A DNA stretch of 64,000 nt, taken from Symsagittifera roscoffensis. Lineage: Eukaryota; Xenacoelomorpha; Acoela; Convolutidae. Made by a program: the position numbers and the translations under genes. Shown here piece by piece: positions 23,474 through 34,515 of the stretch. The number at the start of each line of letters is the position of its first letter. The first letter of the stretch is position 1. The stretch spans positions 67,549,374 through 67,613,373 of the forward strand of contig NC_087065.1 in NCBI RefSeq assembly GCF_963678635.1, read 5' to 3'. Under the pieces are notes generated by a model. That model was not told where the DNA came from. It did not search any database and was given only the letters and a program-made list of their open reading frames with translations.

Positions 23474-24777
23474 GCGAATGACAGGATAGTTCAATTTAAT
23501 CAAGTGGATGAAGAAACGACAAAAGAGAGAATTGGTGCGAGTTACGCAGAGTGCGATTGGAGATGAGAAGATTGAATTTATAACGAGGGCAACACTGCTA
23601 CAAAAGAAAATATTATTTTGCACTTTTCCTGTGAAATAACAGTGTTTAGTCCAAGCGTGCCAAATGGGAAGTTTGAAAAGAGAAAGCAGATGAAGTTGAA
23701 AGAATCAAATAAAGAATATTTGTGGGATATTGCACTAGACAGCAATAACTGTCTCTATGATGTGATTGCAAATAGGGAAAGCAAAATAAACAGAGTGGCA
23801 CTTCTGGACATAACGGACAATGAAATGATCAAGGATAGAAAACTACTCGACACTGAAGGACTCCTCAATGGAGAAGATGTATATTGGAGTTTGTGTTCTG
23901 TCGGCGAGATTGTGGCTGTGGTAGTGTATGATGGGAGAAAAGAAGAACCCTAGGAGTGGGAAATCAACAATGTGACTTTGTATCGCAGTCTCATCCGACA
24001 ACAAACTGTTCTACTTAATATCAGATCAATTTTACCGGTAGTTTTCAAGACATTTGTGTTTGTGAATGAGAACACACTGCTTCTAAACTGTGATTTGAGA
24101 GAAATTAAATTAGCAGTGGTGTCTCTGCCTCAACAACAAACTACAGCAAATACAGAATTAAGAGCAACAACATCTGCACAATCGTCAACTTCAACTTCAA
24201 ACTCATCTCATCAACTGCGGCCGAAATCCATCAAGTATATTGACCTCTCTGGCGAGAAATATTTATTTTCATTAGCTTGGCTACCGGCGGAAGAATGTGT
24301 GTCTCCAGAAAATTTTGGTCCAAATTTACAATAGATATGTTATTATAACAATAAAAGGAGAAATTCGATTACTGAATGTTGGTTAATCATATGATTATCA
24401 AATCAGATTCGAGTTATTTGGGCCAAATAAGAAAAACGGTCTGTACTTTTAACATGTTTGAAATTGCTCTCAACTCAAAGAGACTAATAATCCTTAATTC
24501 TTTCCATCTGATTTCGCCTCTCTTTGTTTTTGGAGGTATTCACTTACTGTATTTTTATATTAGCTAGCAAGTCAGTCACAGTTCCTTCAGGGACAGAATA
24601 TGTACAGAGTACGTTATAAGAGTTTGACAGTAATTTTATTAGCTTGATGACAGACTTTGTAAATTGAAAAAGAGAATTCAAATTAATCTAATAATTTTTT
24701 TTCAGTAATCAACGAAGCATAAAAGTTTACAGAGATCGTTGCCAGGCAAAATTTTATGATTGTGAAGGAGTCAAAAA
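23474..24777. repeat. Tandem duplication, unit 2, left part
   Basis: Corresponds to 20638-22452 with an internal loss of about 250 bp (equal to 21500-21755). It ends at the 5' LTR of the inserted element. The remainder of unit 2 continues at 42683. Confidence 0.85.
23518..24334 (+). pseudogene. Truncated copy of the B-box gene (propeller part)
   Basis: Matches codons about 247-515 of the gene at 19952. It lacks the B-box and coiled coil. It has a frameshifting deletion near 23585, an in-frame TAG at 23951-23953 where the parent has a Glu codon, and loses the last roughly 80 codons through the deletion joining 24315 to 3' flank sequence. The open pieces 23618-23953 and 23972-24334 are otherwise close to the parent. 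No start codon or promoter is carried with it, so it is a dead-on-arrival duplicate. Confidence 0.9.
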
Positions 24778-25185
24778 TGGAACCTGATCTAGACTACATT
24801 TTATTATTTATAAATTAGATATTTTACCACTGTAAAATGTTTTATATAAACCAATCACAACCCATCCAACTAACAACCCACTTATTTGTAAGTGCTGAAA
24901 TTACTTGTAATTTCAGCACCAGAGAGATTTGAATTTAACAAAGAAATTAATTGCCTCTCCTCGAGATATTCAACAGCCGCAAAAAACCAGTATACTCTAG
25001 ATCTATTGAGCCTAGCAGAGACTAGTTAAACAACCTGAGACTAGTAGATATAAGAGTAAGATTAGGATCGTTATTAGACAAAGAATTTGCACGAATCTAT
25101 CCGGCCGAAAATAAGATAGCGTGACGAGCAGACGGTGTACCCTATCCGAAATTACTCTATGAGTTAGAACCCCAAACCTAACTCA
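24778..25185 (+). repeat. 5' LTR of copy 1
   Basis: 408 bp with TG...CA ends. Roughly 10 percent diverged from the 3' LTR by eye, plus indels, so the insertion is old. It contains a perfect 13-bp stem (24892-24919) that the 3' LTR lacks. Confidence 0.9.
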
Positions 25186-25187
25186 TC

Positions 25188-25205
25188 TGGTGCGACCATA
25201 AACCT
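25188..25205 (+). other. Putative primer-binding site
   Basis: TGGTGCGACCATAAACC begins two bases after the LTR. TGG is the expected complement of a tRNA 3' CCA. Copy 2 has TGGTGCGAGCATAAGTG at the same place in its outer unit. The tRNA species is not assigned. Confidence 0.6.
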
Positions 25206-25255
25206 CGAAACAAGACCTTAAAAAACAAATTAGCTTAGAATTAACCAAAAATAGA

Positions 25256-25525
25256 TTGCAAAACAGACAACACATTTTCAAAATGTTACACGACAATAAT
25301 TTAATTGAATGGTCTCTACGACTCAATAGATCAGAGCCGCTATTCCGTACAAAACGAGAACTTCCCGGTATTGGAAAAAGACCTCGGACAAGAGACGACA
25401 TACGACTACATAGAAACTTACCATTTAGTTTCATGGTCGTACGGCAAAAGCCAACACAAACTTTTTTATTTAGAATCTTATTAGCAATGAATTTAGATTT
25501 TCATTTGCAAACACAAATTCCTTGA
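25256..25525 (+). CDS. Leader ORF of copy 1
   Basis: 89 codons beginning 70 bp after the LTR and overlapping the region where packaging signals are expected. The residues MLHDNNLIEWSLRL and the ELPGIGKRPRTR stretch correspond to MLDGMENLTEMSL and ELPGI-x-R-x-SRTR in the two leader units of copy 2. It could be a first coding exon spliced to a downstream gene, or a short leader peptide. The first half looks helical and the second half is basic. No family is recognised. The end of the ORF after about codon 60 is not matched in copy 2. Confidence 0.45.
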   Translation: MQNRQHIFKMLHDNNLIEWSLRLNRSEPLFRTKRELPGIGKRPRTRDDIRLHRNLPFSFMVVRQKPTQTFLFRILLAMNLDFHLQTQIP

Positions 25526-26457
25526 AGAAAACCTACAATGAAAATTACAGGCGCTAAATCAATTTATTATTGTTCAATAACGATTGATAAAAACATCTCA
25601 AGTCGTTTCTTCTGCAGTACATTATAAAATATATTTGAAAAAAATATATTTATTGAAAAGAAAAACAAAAAATAGTAGCATGACAATAAATTGTTAGTAA
25701 ATATAAAATCATCCTGTGTTTCAGCTTCATCACCTAAAACATAAGAGCAATCATAAATAAATTAATTTCATCAACACTAAGACTTCATTAATTTTAGATT
25801 TTTCACAAAAGTTTATCTTAAATCTTAAATCACTTAAACTTAACTTTATTCAATCTTAAAATCAGGTCATCAAGGCCTTCCTTAGATCTCATTTAATTTT
25901 CTATTTTATACTTTTAATTCTGATCATCAAGGCTTATCCTTGGATCAAAAAGAACAATTTTGTTCTCCCCACACACTTATCAAGTGTCTAACGACCTCAA
26001 ACGTCGATTCACTACCCAATCTTTTCAATAGACCCAGGACTAATAGAAATTTTTAAAATACTAACCATTCAAATTAAGCTAAACAGTGAAGAACTTCGGT
26101 TATTCATTCTTCACTTGACCCCTCCTCTTATACGACCCAGGATAAATCTTAAACTTAGTAAGTTTAAAATAGTATCTAACGAACTACTCGCGTTCTAATT
26201 ATACCTGAAACTTGTGGATCGATTTACTATTCTCCAACCCTTGAACACAATCACTACCCCTAAGTAAGATTAAGCAAGTTAACACCTTAGCTTATACTAG
26301 CCATGAGAAATTAAAATCATTCTTCGGAATTGATATACTTTTCTCTGCAACCCTGACTAAAAAGACCCAGGTTAAGCTAACCAAAAAATCGGAAGGACTA
26401 ACAGTCTAGGAAATAAAAACCACTAAAAACAATTTTGCACCCATCATCCTAAACCTT
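25526..26457. other. Leader of copy 1, noncoding
   Basis: No long ORF. Repeated ATCATCAAGGC(C/T)T blocks near 25865 and 25920 with nearby complementary AAGGATAAG-type sequence suggest RNA stems. Counterpart: 14721-15599. Confidence 0.4.
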
Positions 26458-26919
26458 ATGTCATTGAAATACCTAGGAAATAAACAGACAATCGTAATAC
26501 AGAACTGTGAAATAGAAAACCAAAATTACGATCTTGTAATAACCCCACATACACAAAAAGTTGAATATATTCACACAAAAAGACAAACACTAAAAATAAC
26601 AATTATAAGTAAACAAAGACATAAAACACGAAAAAGATTTTCAAAACACAGAAATGCATTCTCCGAATCAGAAGTCAGTAGTCTAGATGAACTATACAAA
26701 AAAGAAGATACAATAAAAAAAACTTACCCAATCCAGGATCCAGTATATTTTTCCGATTCAGTAACAACATCAATTTCATCGAAAAAAGGAAAAAACAGAA
26801 TAAAAAAGAAATATAAACACAAACCAGTACATCTATACAATTGGAATCAACCAATCAGACATATTAACAAATATATACTGACAGTATTCAAACAAAAAAA
26901 TGAGCAAAACCCAAAGTGA
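26458..26919 (+). CDS. ORF A: basic protein of unknown function
   Basis: 153 codons, intact in a heavily mutated element. Lys/Arg-rich clusters (KQRHKTRKRFSKHR; KKGKNRIKKKYKHK) suggest nucleic-acid or nuclear binding, but no domain is recognised. It begins after a roughly 1.3-kb leader and overlaps ORF B by 20 nt, with ORF B in the +1 frame. Not present in copy 2, which is deleted from just before this point. It may be a gag N-terminal part or a true accessory gene. Confidence 0.5.
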   Translation: MSLKYLGNKQTIVIQNCEIENQNYDLVITPHTQKVEYIHTKRQTLKITIISKQRHKTRKRFSKHRNAFSESEVSSLDELYKKEDTIKKTYPIQDPVYFSDSVTTSISSKKGKNRIKKKYKHKPVHLYNWNQPIRHINKYILTVFKQKNEQNPK

Positions 26920-27424
26920 CGAAAGTCCAGATGAAGAAACAGTTTTTTCCTTTATTATAAATTCACTAAATGATAGAGGACAGACACGATTTTGCAAAAA
27001 TTTACTTATAAATTTGTTTGAACCAGGAATCAGTCCATGTAAAACAAAATTACCAGATGTAAAAATCAAAAGACAAATTATAGAAAATTATTTAAAAGAA
27101 ATATGTAATCTAACACAACAATACGGAATCTACACCATAGAAATCAGCACACCAAGACCATATAATAAATATATTATTCAAACAGACGATATTGATTTAG
27201 AATTTTCTATTGTATTCACAGAATACATCAAAAGTATACAATATCATAACTCACAGAGAGCAATTTTGATATTCACCAACGAAGTTTTTGCAATAATATA
27301 TACTTATTTATCTATACTAGAACGAACAGAAACTCAAAGCACATCACCACCCCAAACGTCAAAACACACAAAAGTAAGAATCGAAATCGCCGCATTTTCA
27401 ACATATTTAAATGCAATTCGCTAA
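26900..27424 (+). CDS. ORF B: unknown protein, overlaps A and C
   Basis: 174 codons, no stops. An acidic start (SDESPDEETVF) is followed by mixed alpha/beta-looking sequence with ELFEPGIS-like and IVFTEYIKSIQYH stretches and a hydrophobic FAIIYTYLSIL segment near the C-terminus. It overlaps ORF A by 20 nt and ORF C by 14 nt, again with a +1 frame step. No recognised family. Uninterrupted length and linked overlaps argue that it is coding; absence from copy 2 prevents a conservation test here. Confidence 0.5.
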   Translation: MSKTQSDESPDEETVFSFIINSLNDRGQTRFCKNLLINLFEPGISPCKTKLPDVKIKRQIIENYLKEICNLTQQYGIYTIEISTPRPYNKYIIQTDDIDLEFSIVFTEYIKSIQYHNSQRAILIFTNEVFAIIYTYLSILERTETQSTSPPQTSKHTKVRIEIAAFSTYLNAIR

Positions 27425-28586
27425 AACTTTACCAATAATGATGTTTCACAAAACACTAAACATGATTTACAGAAAAATACTAGCATGGTTCATAATTTAT
27501 TATTTTACACATAACATCGATATAATTGAACAAGCAAGAAAAAACTTTAGACCTCAAAGCACCAATGACGACACTGTCATTGCAGAACAATCAGATTACA
27601 TTTGGGACCCTGAATGGTCTCACCCACTATTCCTAAACATCCCAGTTGACATCTCCAGTCAAGCAATAAATACAATATCTATTCACCCAGATTACGTAAA
27701 AAGAATACCATTAACAATTGATGCAACACCTTTAAATTATAATACATTTTCACCTTACACACAAAACAACAGTTTAAACTCAACAGTCATACATCATGAA
27801 AACCTCAATGGAACTAGAAATCTTACACCGCAAGATATTCAAACACCATCACACTTCATAAATGAAGAAATAGTAAATACAACAGCAACAACTACACCAC
27901 AAAGTATTTCAGCAAAACATCGGAATCTTACAACACCAAGAAATACAAATACAACACTACCACAAGTAACCCTACAATCAACCGTTAAACCCTCGGTTGC
28001 TCCTAAGTATTCACATATGGATTACCAAACATTTAGACCAAGGACAAAACAGCCAAAACTACCAAAAACATTCACAAGAAGCAACTTTGCAGAACGTAAT
28101 TATAATTACGTAAATCCGTCAAGAACAAATCAACCCCTACGAAAAAATAATAATCATGAATATTCTCGCAATTGGAATGTTCCAAATACATCAACCAATT
28201 CGGTAAATTTTCAAAATATTTCACACCCGCCACAAGATCACAATGGAAATTATCCATTTTTTCAACAAAATAAAAATAAGCAACAAACACCCTATTATTC
28301 GAATATTTTATCATCAGATGATGATGACTATTTTCAACCCAATATTTTTGCACCGTATACACAAGGATATCGCACACAAAGACCACGACAATCTCAGCCA
28401 TTCCGAAAAAAAAAAGTTTATCCACAAAATCAAGCAGATATACAGAATCAACAACCAATGCATATACCAAACTCAATTAACACACAATCTTTTCAAGCTA
28501 TACAATCACCAAAACCAATGACAATGCATTCCTACCAACCAAATCAAATGCAAAATGAAATACCATTACCATGTTACTTACAATAA
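27411..28586 (+). CDS. ORF C: Asn/Gln/Pro-rich N-terminal half of Gag
   Basis: 391 codons. A hydrophobic stretch sits near the start (ILAWFIIYYFTHNIDI, about residues 23-38), then a long low-complexity Asn/Thr/Gln/Pro region with an acidic SSDDDDYF patch and Arg-rich segments. It is in the same frame as the capsid-like ORF at 28653; the two are separated by stops at 28584 and near 28620. Copy 2 is open at these positions with Gln-type codons, so ORF C and the capsid were one Gag. The equivalent in copy 2 starts near 14720 on the minus strand. Confidence 0.6.
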   Translation: MQFAKTLPIMMFHKTLNMIYRKILAWFIIYYFTHNIDIIEQARKNFRPQSTNDDTVIAEQSDYIWDPEWSHPLFLNIPVDISSQAINTISIHPDYVKRIPLTIDATPLNYNTFSPYTQNNSLNSTVIHHENLNGTRNLTPQDIQTPSHFINEEIVNTTATTTPQSISAKHRNLTTPRNTNTTLPQVTLQSTVKPSVAPKYSHMDYQTFRPRTKQPKLPKTFTRSNFAERNYNYVNPSRTNQPLRKNNNHEYSRNWNVPNTSTNSVNFQNISHPPQDHNGNYPFFQQNKNKQQTPYYSNILSSDDDDYFQPNIFAPYTQGYRTQRPRQSQPFRKKKVYPQNQADIQNQQPMHIPNSINTQSFQAIQSPKPMTMHSYQPNQMQNEIPLPCYLQ

Positions 28587-28652
28587 CATGAAATTACAAA
28601 AAATCAACTTACAAACTTCTAACAAATACCAAATGCCGCAGAATCACTACAA

Positions 28653-29336
28653 ATGACGATGAACCCATATCTTATGGGAGGATCATCAATAACATCCAGT
28701 AAGCCATTAATGGTTTTCACAGGAACAGACACTGAATACTCAGTAGAAGATTATCTAAATGCAGTCACAGCTAATTTAATCTTGAATATAGGACCTGAAC
28801 CAATTCATACACCACTTCATCAAAATTGGATACACAGAAGCACCGCGTCAATACAAACAACACTAGATGGCGCAGCCCAAAAATGGTTTTCAGTACTACC
28901 TATAAATATAAAATCAGATTGGAAAAGATTCACACAAGAATTTTCAAAACTGTTTGATTCTGAAAGAAACAAACAACATCAAAGAGTTTTATGTAATGAA
29001 ATTCGCAGATTACCAAATGAAACAATTAAACAATTAGCAGTTAGAATCGAAACACTAGTTCGAAAAGCATATTCACTTAATACATATGATTACAAAAACA
29101 CAAAAATGACAGAAAGTTTAATGATGACCTTAACACCTCAACTAAGAAAAATAGCAATAAAGAAAAGAGCATCTCATCTTTCCTCATTTCGAGAACCAGA
29201 TTTAGATTTGAGAAAACTAGTAGATAAACTAGAACAAGCAGAAATCACAATGAAACTTGAAGAAACAGAAAATCTAAAACTACAATATGTTAATCACATT
29301 GAAACAAATACTGCACATATAAATAATGTACTCTAA
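28653..29336 (+). pseudogene. Gag capsid region, copy 1
   Basis: 227 codons with typical Gypsy capsid features: a YSVEDYLNAVTANLI helix, HQNWIHRSTASIQTTLDGAA, KWFSVLPINIKSDWKRF, the major-homology-like RRLPNETIKQLAVRIETLVR, and a C-terminal LMMTLTPQLRKIAIKKRA helix. It forms the virus-like core and binds RNA in related elements. Upstream stops cut it from ORF C and a stop at 29334 cuts it from the nucleocapsid part. Copy 2 equivalent: 13768-13191. Confidence 0.75.
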
Positions 29337-30255
29337 CCAGATATAGACTTATTTGAAAAGATCACTGAAATTCTAAACATCTATGAAAGTAACCCAAATT
29401 TTAAAGGTAAACCATCTTTCAAAAAATGGTTTAATTTTTGCCGACGATACGGACACAGTATTTCCGCATTTAGACAAAAACAACAAGACAATCAGAATAA
29501 ACCACAAAAGCACAAAGAACCATATAAGTCATTCTATCAATATATGAAAAAAGATCAAAAGCTACCAAAGAAAAATATACACAGTAATAATAGCTCTGGA
29601 AAACCACTTCCAAGCAATCCAAATTATTCTAGAGATCAATCACCATATAACTCTAGTTATAGAGGTAAATCACCTGAACAGAGAAATTCACGAAATTTCT
29701 CACAAAACAGATAAAGCCGATCGAATAGTCAAAATAACTATCCACGATCAAATTCAAACACAACACAATCTATTCGATCAAGTTCCCAATCAAACTCAAG
29801 GAATAGACACTATTCCGATAACATATCACGAAAATCATCATACAACAAAATAAAAACTAATCAGACAATAGAAATAGAAGTTACTCAAATAATCGAAATC
29901 AGAATTATCCAAACAATAGATCACGAAATATTTCATACAATAGATCAAACTATCAGAGATCAAATGAAAACTACCAAAATCGATCACGAAAGAATTCAAG
30001 AAACCAAAACTTTATTTATAACAATAGATATAGAAATTTTTCCCACTCACCTCATAGGAATAATAACCGTTACCCCGATTCTCAATATCGATATAGAAGT
30101 AATACACCGAAGCATCAAAGACAAATAAATCAAGTACAGGCAAATGAAGAAACATTTTCAGACCCTCCAGGTATTGATAACACAGAAACTAATGAAATAC
30201 AATTAAATCACATTAATTGTGAATCCACAGATACTGAAAGTGATACAGACAACAC
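29337..30255 (+). pseudogene. Gag nucleocapsid-like tail, copy 1
   Basis: Frame-broken continuation of Gag. Around 29420-29470 the pattern Phe-x2-Cys-x4-His-x4-Phe stands where a Cys-x2-Cys-x4-His-x4-Cys zinc knuckle would be; both outer positions are Phe, so the knuckle is destroyed in this copy. Arg/Ser/Asn-rich RNA-binding-like sequence follows, with repeats of an AATAGATCACGAAA-type DNA motif (29650-30000). Confidence 0.6.
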
Positions 30256-30764
30256 TATATCAGTAAATATGATAACAATTAAAAATGACTATGAACCTAT
30301 CATATATGAACAACCCTTCAGCTCACATATATATGAAAATCAAATAGAACTTTTAAATAATTATTATAAAGAACCAACTAATAATAATTCACGAGTCAAT
30401 CATGAAGTAAACAAAATAAACACTGTAACTAAACCTGATAAAAAAGATAAAACACAATGCTCAAATACAAATCATATTTATCAAAACATCAAAAAAAGAA
30501 CAACCAAGAGAAAAAATATGGACAATCCCATTTCTCTTAGAGAGCCCAAAAAGTAAAGAATTTCAACCACCAGATCTTGAAATTGATTTTTTAATCGACT
30601 CAGTAGCAGAATCAAATATCATTAACATCCCTACATAGAAGGAAATTAGAACACTACATCCAAATTTATAACCTCTCGAAACATCTAGTAAACTAGCAAC
30701 AGCACAAGGATCAACATTAGTAAATTAGGGAAAAATTCAACTATCCCTTGTTCCCACAAGAACA
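30256..30764 (+). pseudogene. Protease region, copy 1
   Basis: An open piece at 30269-30556 (95 codons) precedes a retropepsin-like site near 30580-30630: Phe-Leu-Ile-Asp-Ser-Val-Ala-Glu-Ser-Asn, where family members normally have Gly after Asp-Ser/Thr. An in-frame TAG and a TAA follow within 100 bp. The Gly to Val change and the stops make it inactive. In Gypsy elements this enzyme cleaves Gag-Pol. Confidence 0.6.
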
Positions 30765-31562
30765 ATGGAACAAAACAAAATTTTAAATAAAACATTCAAA
30801 CAAACATTCCACATTACTGATACTAAACACAATATTATTGGAATACCATTTATCACTATATTTATCCCCACAATAAATATCTTAAACAGTAAACTCCATA
30901 TAAAAGTCAAATGTACAAGAATGAAAAACACAGCCTTAACATTTTTTCAAAGATTGAACAAACAACCATCAATCTTTTCAAAATTCTACCCTATTTATAA
31001 CCAAGAACGAAAACACTTGAAACCACTATCAGGAACCATATATAACTTTTCAATAAAACAAGTTCATCAATATGACAAAGGTCAAAACAAACAACAATTT
31101 TTTTTATGTCACAATTCGAATTTCGACCAATTCACAAATTCTTTAAAATAACAATATCATCAATAAAATATGAAAAAAAAAAAAAATTCTGATATTATTT
31201 CACTACACGTGTATAATAATATACCGAATAGAATTACACTACACTTAGGACTTTTAGGATATTGTGAAACAAACGCCACAACCTCACCTATCAAAGAAAT
31301 AGCATACAGAGTGAATACTATATTACAGTTATTAGACATTTGTCAATCAACAATTCTTGATGAAGAATTGTCCATAAATAATATAATAAGCAATAAAAAA
31401 AGAAATACAGATTATTTCACAAAAACTCCATATTTCAAACCAACATTCAAAATAACAAAGTATACTAATGAACAACAAAAGTTTTTAACAATGTTTAATT
31501 TTCAACATTCACAACTAACACAAGATGAATTTGATAAATTAGCTAAACAATTAATAAAATAA
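30765..31562 (+). pseudogene. PR-RT connection, copy 1
   Basis: Two open pieces, 30765-31151 (128 codons) and 31170-31562 (130 codons), with stops and an A-run (31171-31185) between them. Both are matched in copy 3 (290-1077). They carry no recognised catalytic motif. Features seen are FFQRLNKQPSIFSKFYPIY, the LLGYCETNATTSP stretch and an FLTMFNFQHSQ stretch. This probably folds as the connection between protease and RT. Confidence 0.55.
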
Positions 31563-32430
31563 TCATCAGTTTATGCAACATCAAATTTGACGTTGTAAAA
31601 GTTAGTTCATCCCTAAATCTTCAATTAAAACCTGACGCAGTTTTCAAAAAACAAAGAGCAAGTAAAGTACCAATCCTCTTACACGATAAAGTCAATAGAT
31701 TACTAAGTATTTTAGTACAATACGAAATCATATCAACAGTAAACAAGGAAGAACAACCAAAAAGTAACACCTTCATCAACCCTGTCAATGTTCTAGCATA
31801 AGGTGAATCACTAAAAATAGTTTTAGACGCTAGATATCTTAATTCACTAATTGATGAATCAAAATTTAATTGGCCCATTGAACCAATACAGGTTATCTTA
31901 ACAAAGATAAACGGTAAATACTTCACAACATAGTGCTTACAACCAAATACCACTAAATGGCTAATCAAGATGATTAACACAATTTGTAATTGGAAATCAA
32001 CACTATGAATTCAATCGGTTATTCTATGGAATTTCCATAGGACCAGCAGCTTTTTCAGCATTCATGAGTAAAATTTTTCGAACACTAATACTCAAGAAAA
32101 ATGCAATCACATACTTAGATGACGTTTTCATGCAATCACAAACTAAAGACGAAATGTTTAAAGTTTTAGAACAATACCACAAAATACTCCACAACGAAAA
32201 TCTAAAAGCAGCCCCAGATAAATCACATTTTTTCTTAACACGCGTAAAATTTTTAGGACATAACATTGAACAAAATACTATCACTCCATTAAAATCACGC
32301 ATTGATGCAATTCAAAAACTCCAACCACCAACGAATAAAAAGAAAATCCATGAATTCCTTGGAATGTTGAACTTCTTAAGTAAATATGTTTACAAAATGC
32401 AACTATACTTAAGACCTTTCTAAAACATCC
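31563..32430 (+). pseudogene. Reverse transcriptase, copy 1
   Basis: Domains appear in order but in more than one frame. A KIVLDARYLNSLI motif lies near 31820-31850, then the VIGNQHYEFNRLFYGISIGPAAF region near 31985-32055, then the ITYLDDVF active site near 32107-32130, then FLGHNI and the KKKIHEFLGMLNFLSKYV thumb segment in the ORF 32064-32423. This order and wording are Ty3/Gypsy. Breaks: a TAG near 31798, one near 31931 within the segment that should hold the first catalytic Asp, and a stop at 32421. Copy 3 has the same region at about 1130-1800. Confidence 0.75.
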
Positions 32431-33250
32431 TTAGACAACAAAAAAAAAATTTTGAATGGACCACTGAACACCAAACACGATTTGACGAAATTAAAAAACA
32501 TTTAACAGAACAAATTTCAAACACCATTCCAGATCCAAATCAACCATTCTATGCAATGTGCGATGCTTCAAATTTTGGCATCGGCGCAGCATTATTACAA
32601 TCACATAGTGGAACAAACAAAATGAATCTTATATCAGCAAATTCACGATTATTTACACAAGCTGAGTTAAGACTATCCACCCTAATGAGAGAATGTACCG
32701 CTATAATATACACTCTTATAGAATATGAATTTCTGATACTTGGATCAAAACACCCAACATTTTTATTTACAGATCATAAACCAATTGTCTTTATTTTTAC
32801 ACAAAAATCAAACCCAAATCATAGAGTTGATGGATTTCAACTAATTTTAATGAAATTGTCAAACTTACAAATAGTTTGAACAGCAGGAAAAAACCTTGCA
32901 TTACCAGATACCTTAAGTAGAAACACACCACCGAACTACTTACACGAAAAACTACAGTTGAAATACCAAAGAATATTAAATTCTATCTCGCAAAAGACGA
33001 AACATCACCCCGATTAGAATGCAAATACGCAGTAAAAACTGATATAGATCAGTCACAAATAAATAATCTACAACATTTCCCACTTTATCTCGATTGCCAA
33101 AATAACCACTATGAAGTAGATTTATTAGGTACATCTACGTTTAAACCAATTCCATACTCACATTGGATCAAAAATAACACCCAACAAAAGAAAGTAAAAC
33201 AACAACCACATAAAAAAGACCTTTTCCCTTTAATTGAAAAAGAAACTTAA
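32431..33250 (+). pseudogene. RNase H and downstream tether, copy 1
   Basis: ORF 32556-32879 has MCDASNFGIGAALLQ, MRECTAIIYTL and FLFTDHKPIVF, the three acidic motifs of Gypsy RNase H, and ends one codon before a TGA in the NLQIV region. LPDTLSRN-type sequence follows near 32900 in another frame. The domain removes RNA from RNA-DNA hybrids during reverse transcription. Equivalent to 1900-2330 of copy 3; absent from copy 2. Confidence 0.7.
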
Positions 33251-34515
33251 CCGATAAAATAAATTTATCAAGACCACAAACAAATGATTCAAAATACACG
33301 ATAGTCAAGTATTTAATCTCCATGACCCTCTTGATACAATCCCACTATCAAAACTAGAAATTGACAACATTTTTCTCCCACCAACAGAATAAATTACACA
33401 CTTGAACTTTTAAAACGATACCAAAATCTTGACCCAGCAATTAGACAACTAAAATCATGGCACAATTACAGAACAAAACCAGTAAAAGCCGATACAACAA
33501 TTTTAGGAAACAAAACACTCCTCATATATTTTCGCAAATTTAATAATACATGAATAAATGAAAATACAGAACTTTTAGAGTATCAATTCGATGATTCTAA
33601 AGTCCCCTGTCTCCCCCTAAGTATGATATTAATAGCATTCAACTTTTCTCATACACAAAATACAAAAGGACACTCCGGTTCAGAACAAACATACTCAAAC
33701 TTCACACCAAATTTTTATTCTCCAAACATCCCAATTTGGATAAAAGTATTATGCAATGATTGTATAATATGCCAATTAAATAAACCTTATCCAAATCAAA
33801 AACAAATATTACAAAAACAAGATTTTAAAGGACAAAGTTTATACTTCAACCATAGAATTTCATTCGACACAAAAGGACCAATTTCACCATCCTCTGAAGG
33901 AAATTCATACATTATGGTTATTGTTGATGCATTCACGCACTATCTAGCACTCAACCCAGTACCACACTGCAATGCTTATTACGCTTACACAACACTTTAC
34001 GAACACTGGAAAGCTAAATTTGTACTACCCGAAATTTTAGTAACAGACAATGGTACAGATTTCATTAATAACGAAATCGCCACACTATGTCATTTATACA
34101 ACATAAAGCACAAACCACGTACATCTCATGCACCTTGGACAAATGGATTAGTCGAACGATGAACCGTTCATTACAAGAACACCTTAGATGTATCAAAAAT
34201 GGAAATGATACACCATACACAGAATGGTCAGCGGATGTAAAATTATTTCTCTTATCGTATAATTCGCAAATAACGACAACCTTAAGAATGTCAGAATCTG
34301 AAATGGTTTTTAATCAAAAACCAAGAAAACCAATTATGTTTACAGCAAATGCACACAAAAATGCACAAGGACATTGCAAACCAAATAAACATTCAATATG
34401 CTATAACTTGCCATTACACACACATGATGAAGATCATTTTCATCACCCACAAATTCTCAAACTAGCCTCCGGTACACATACCGAATGGATTTTGATTAGA
34501 GATAAAAAAACATAA
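33251..34515 (+). pseudogene. Integrase, copy 1
   Basis: ORF 33623-34162 contains the zinc-binding part (His10, His17, Cys47-x2-Cys50) and the catalytic triad Asp82, Asp142 and Glu178, with 35 residues between the last two, as in retroviral-type integrases. A small indel right after the Glu shifts the frame; the remainder is in 34087-34515 (MNRSLQEHLRCIKNGND and QKPRKPIMF). Copy 2 is open across this joint but lacks the second Asp. Upstream to about 33250 the homologous pre-integrase region is broken by stops. Confidence 0.8.

Noticed and set aside
25188..25205. Naming the primer tRNA of the large element
   Set aside because: The sequence did not match a tRNA 3' end that I could identify with confidence.
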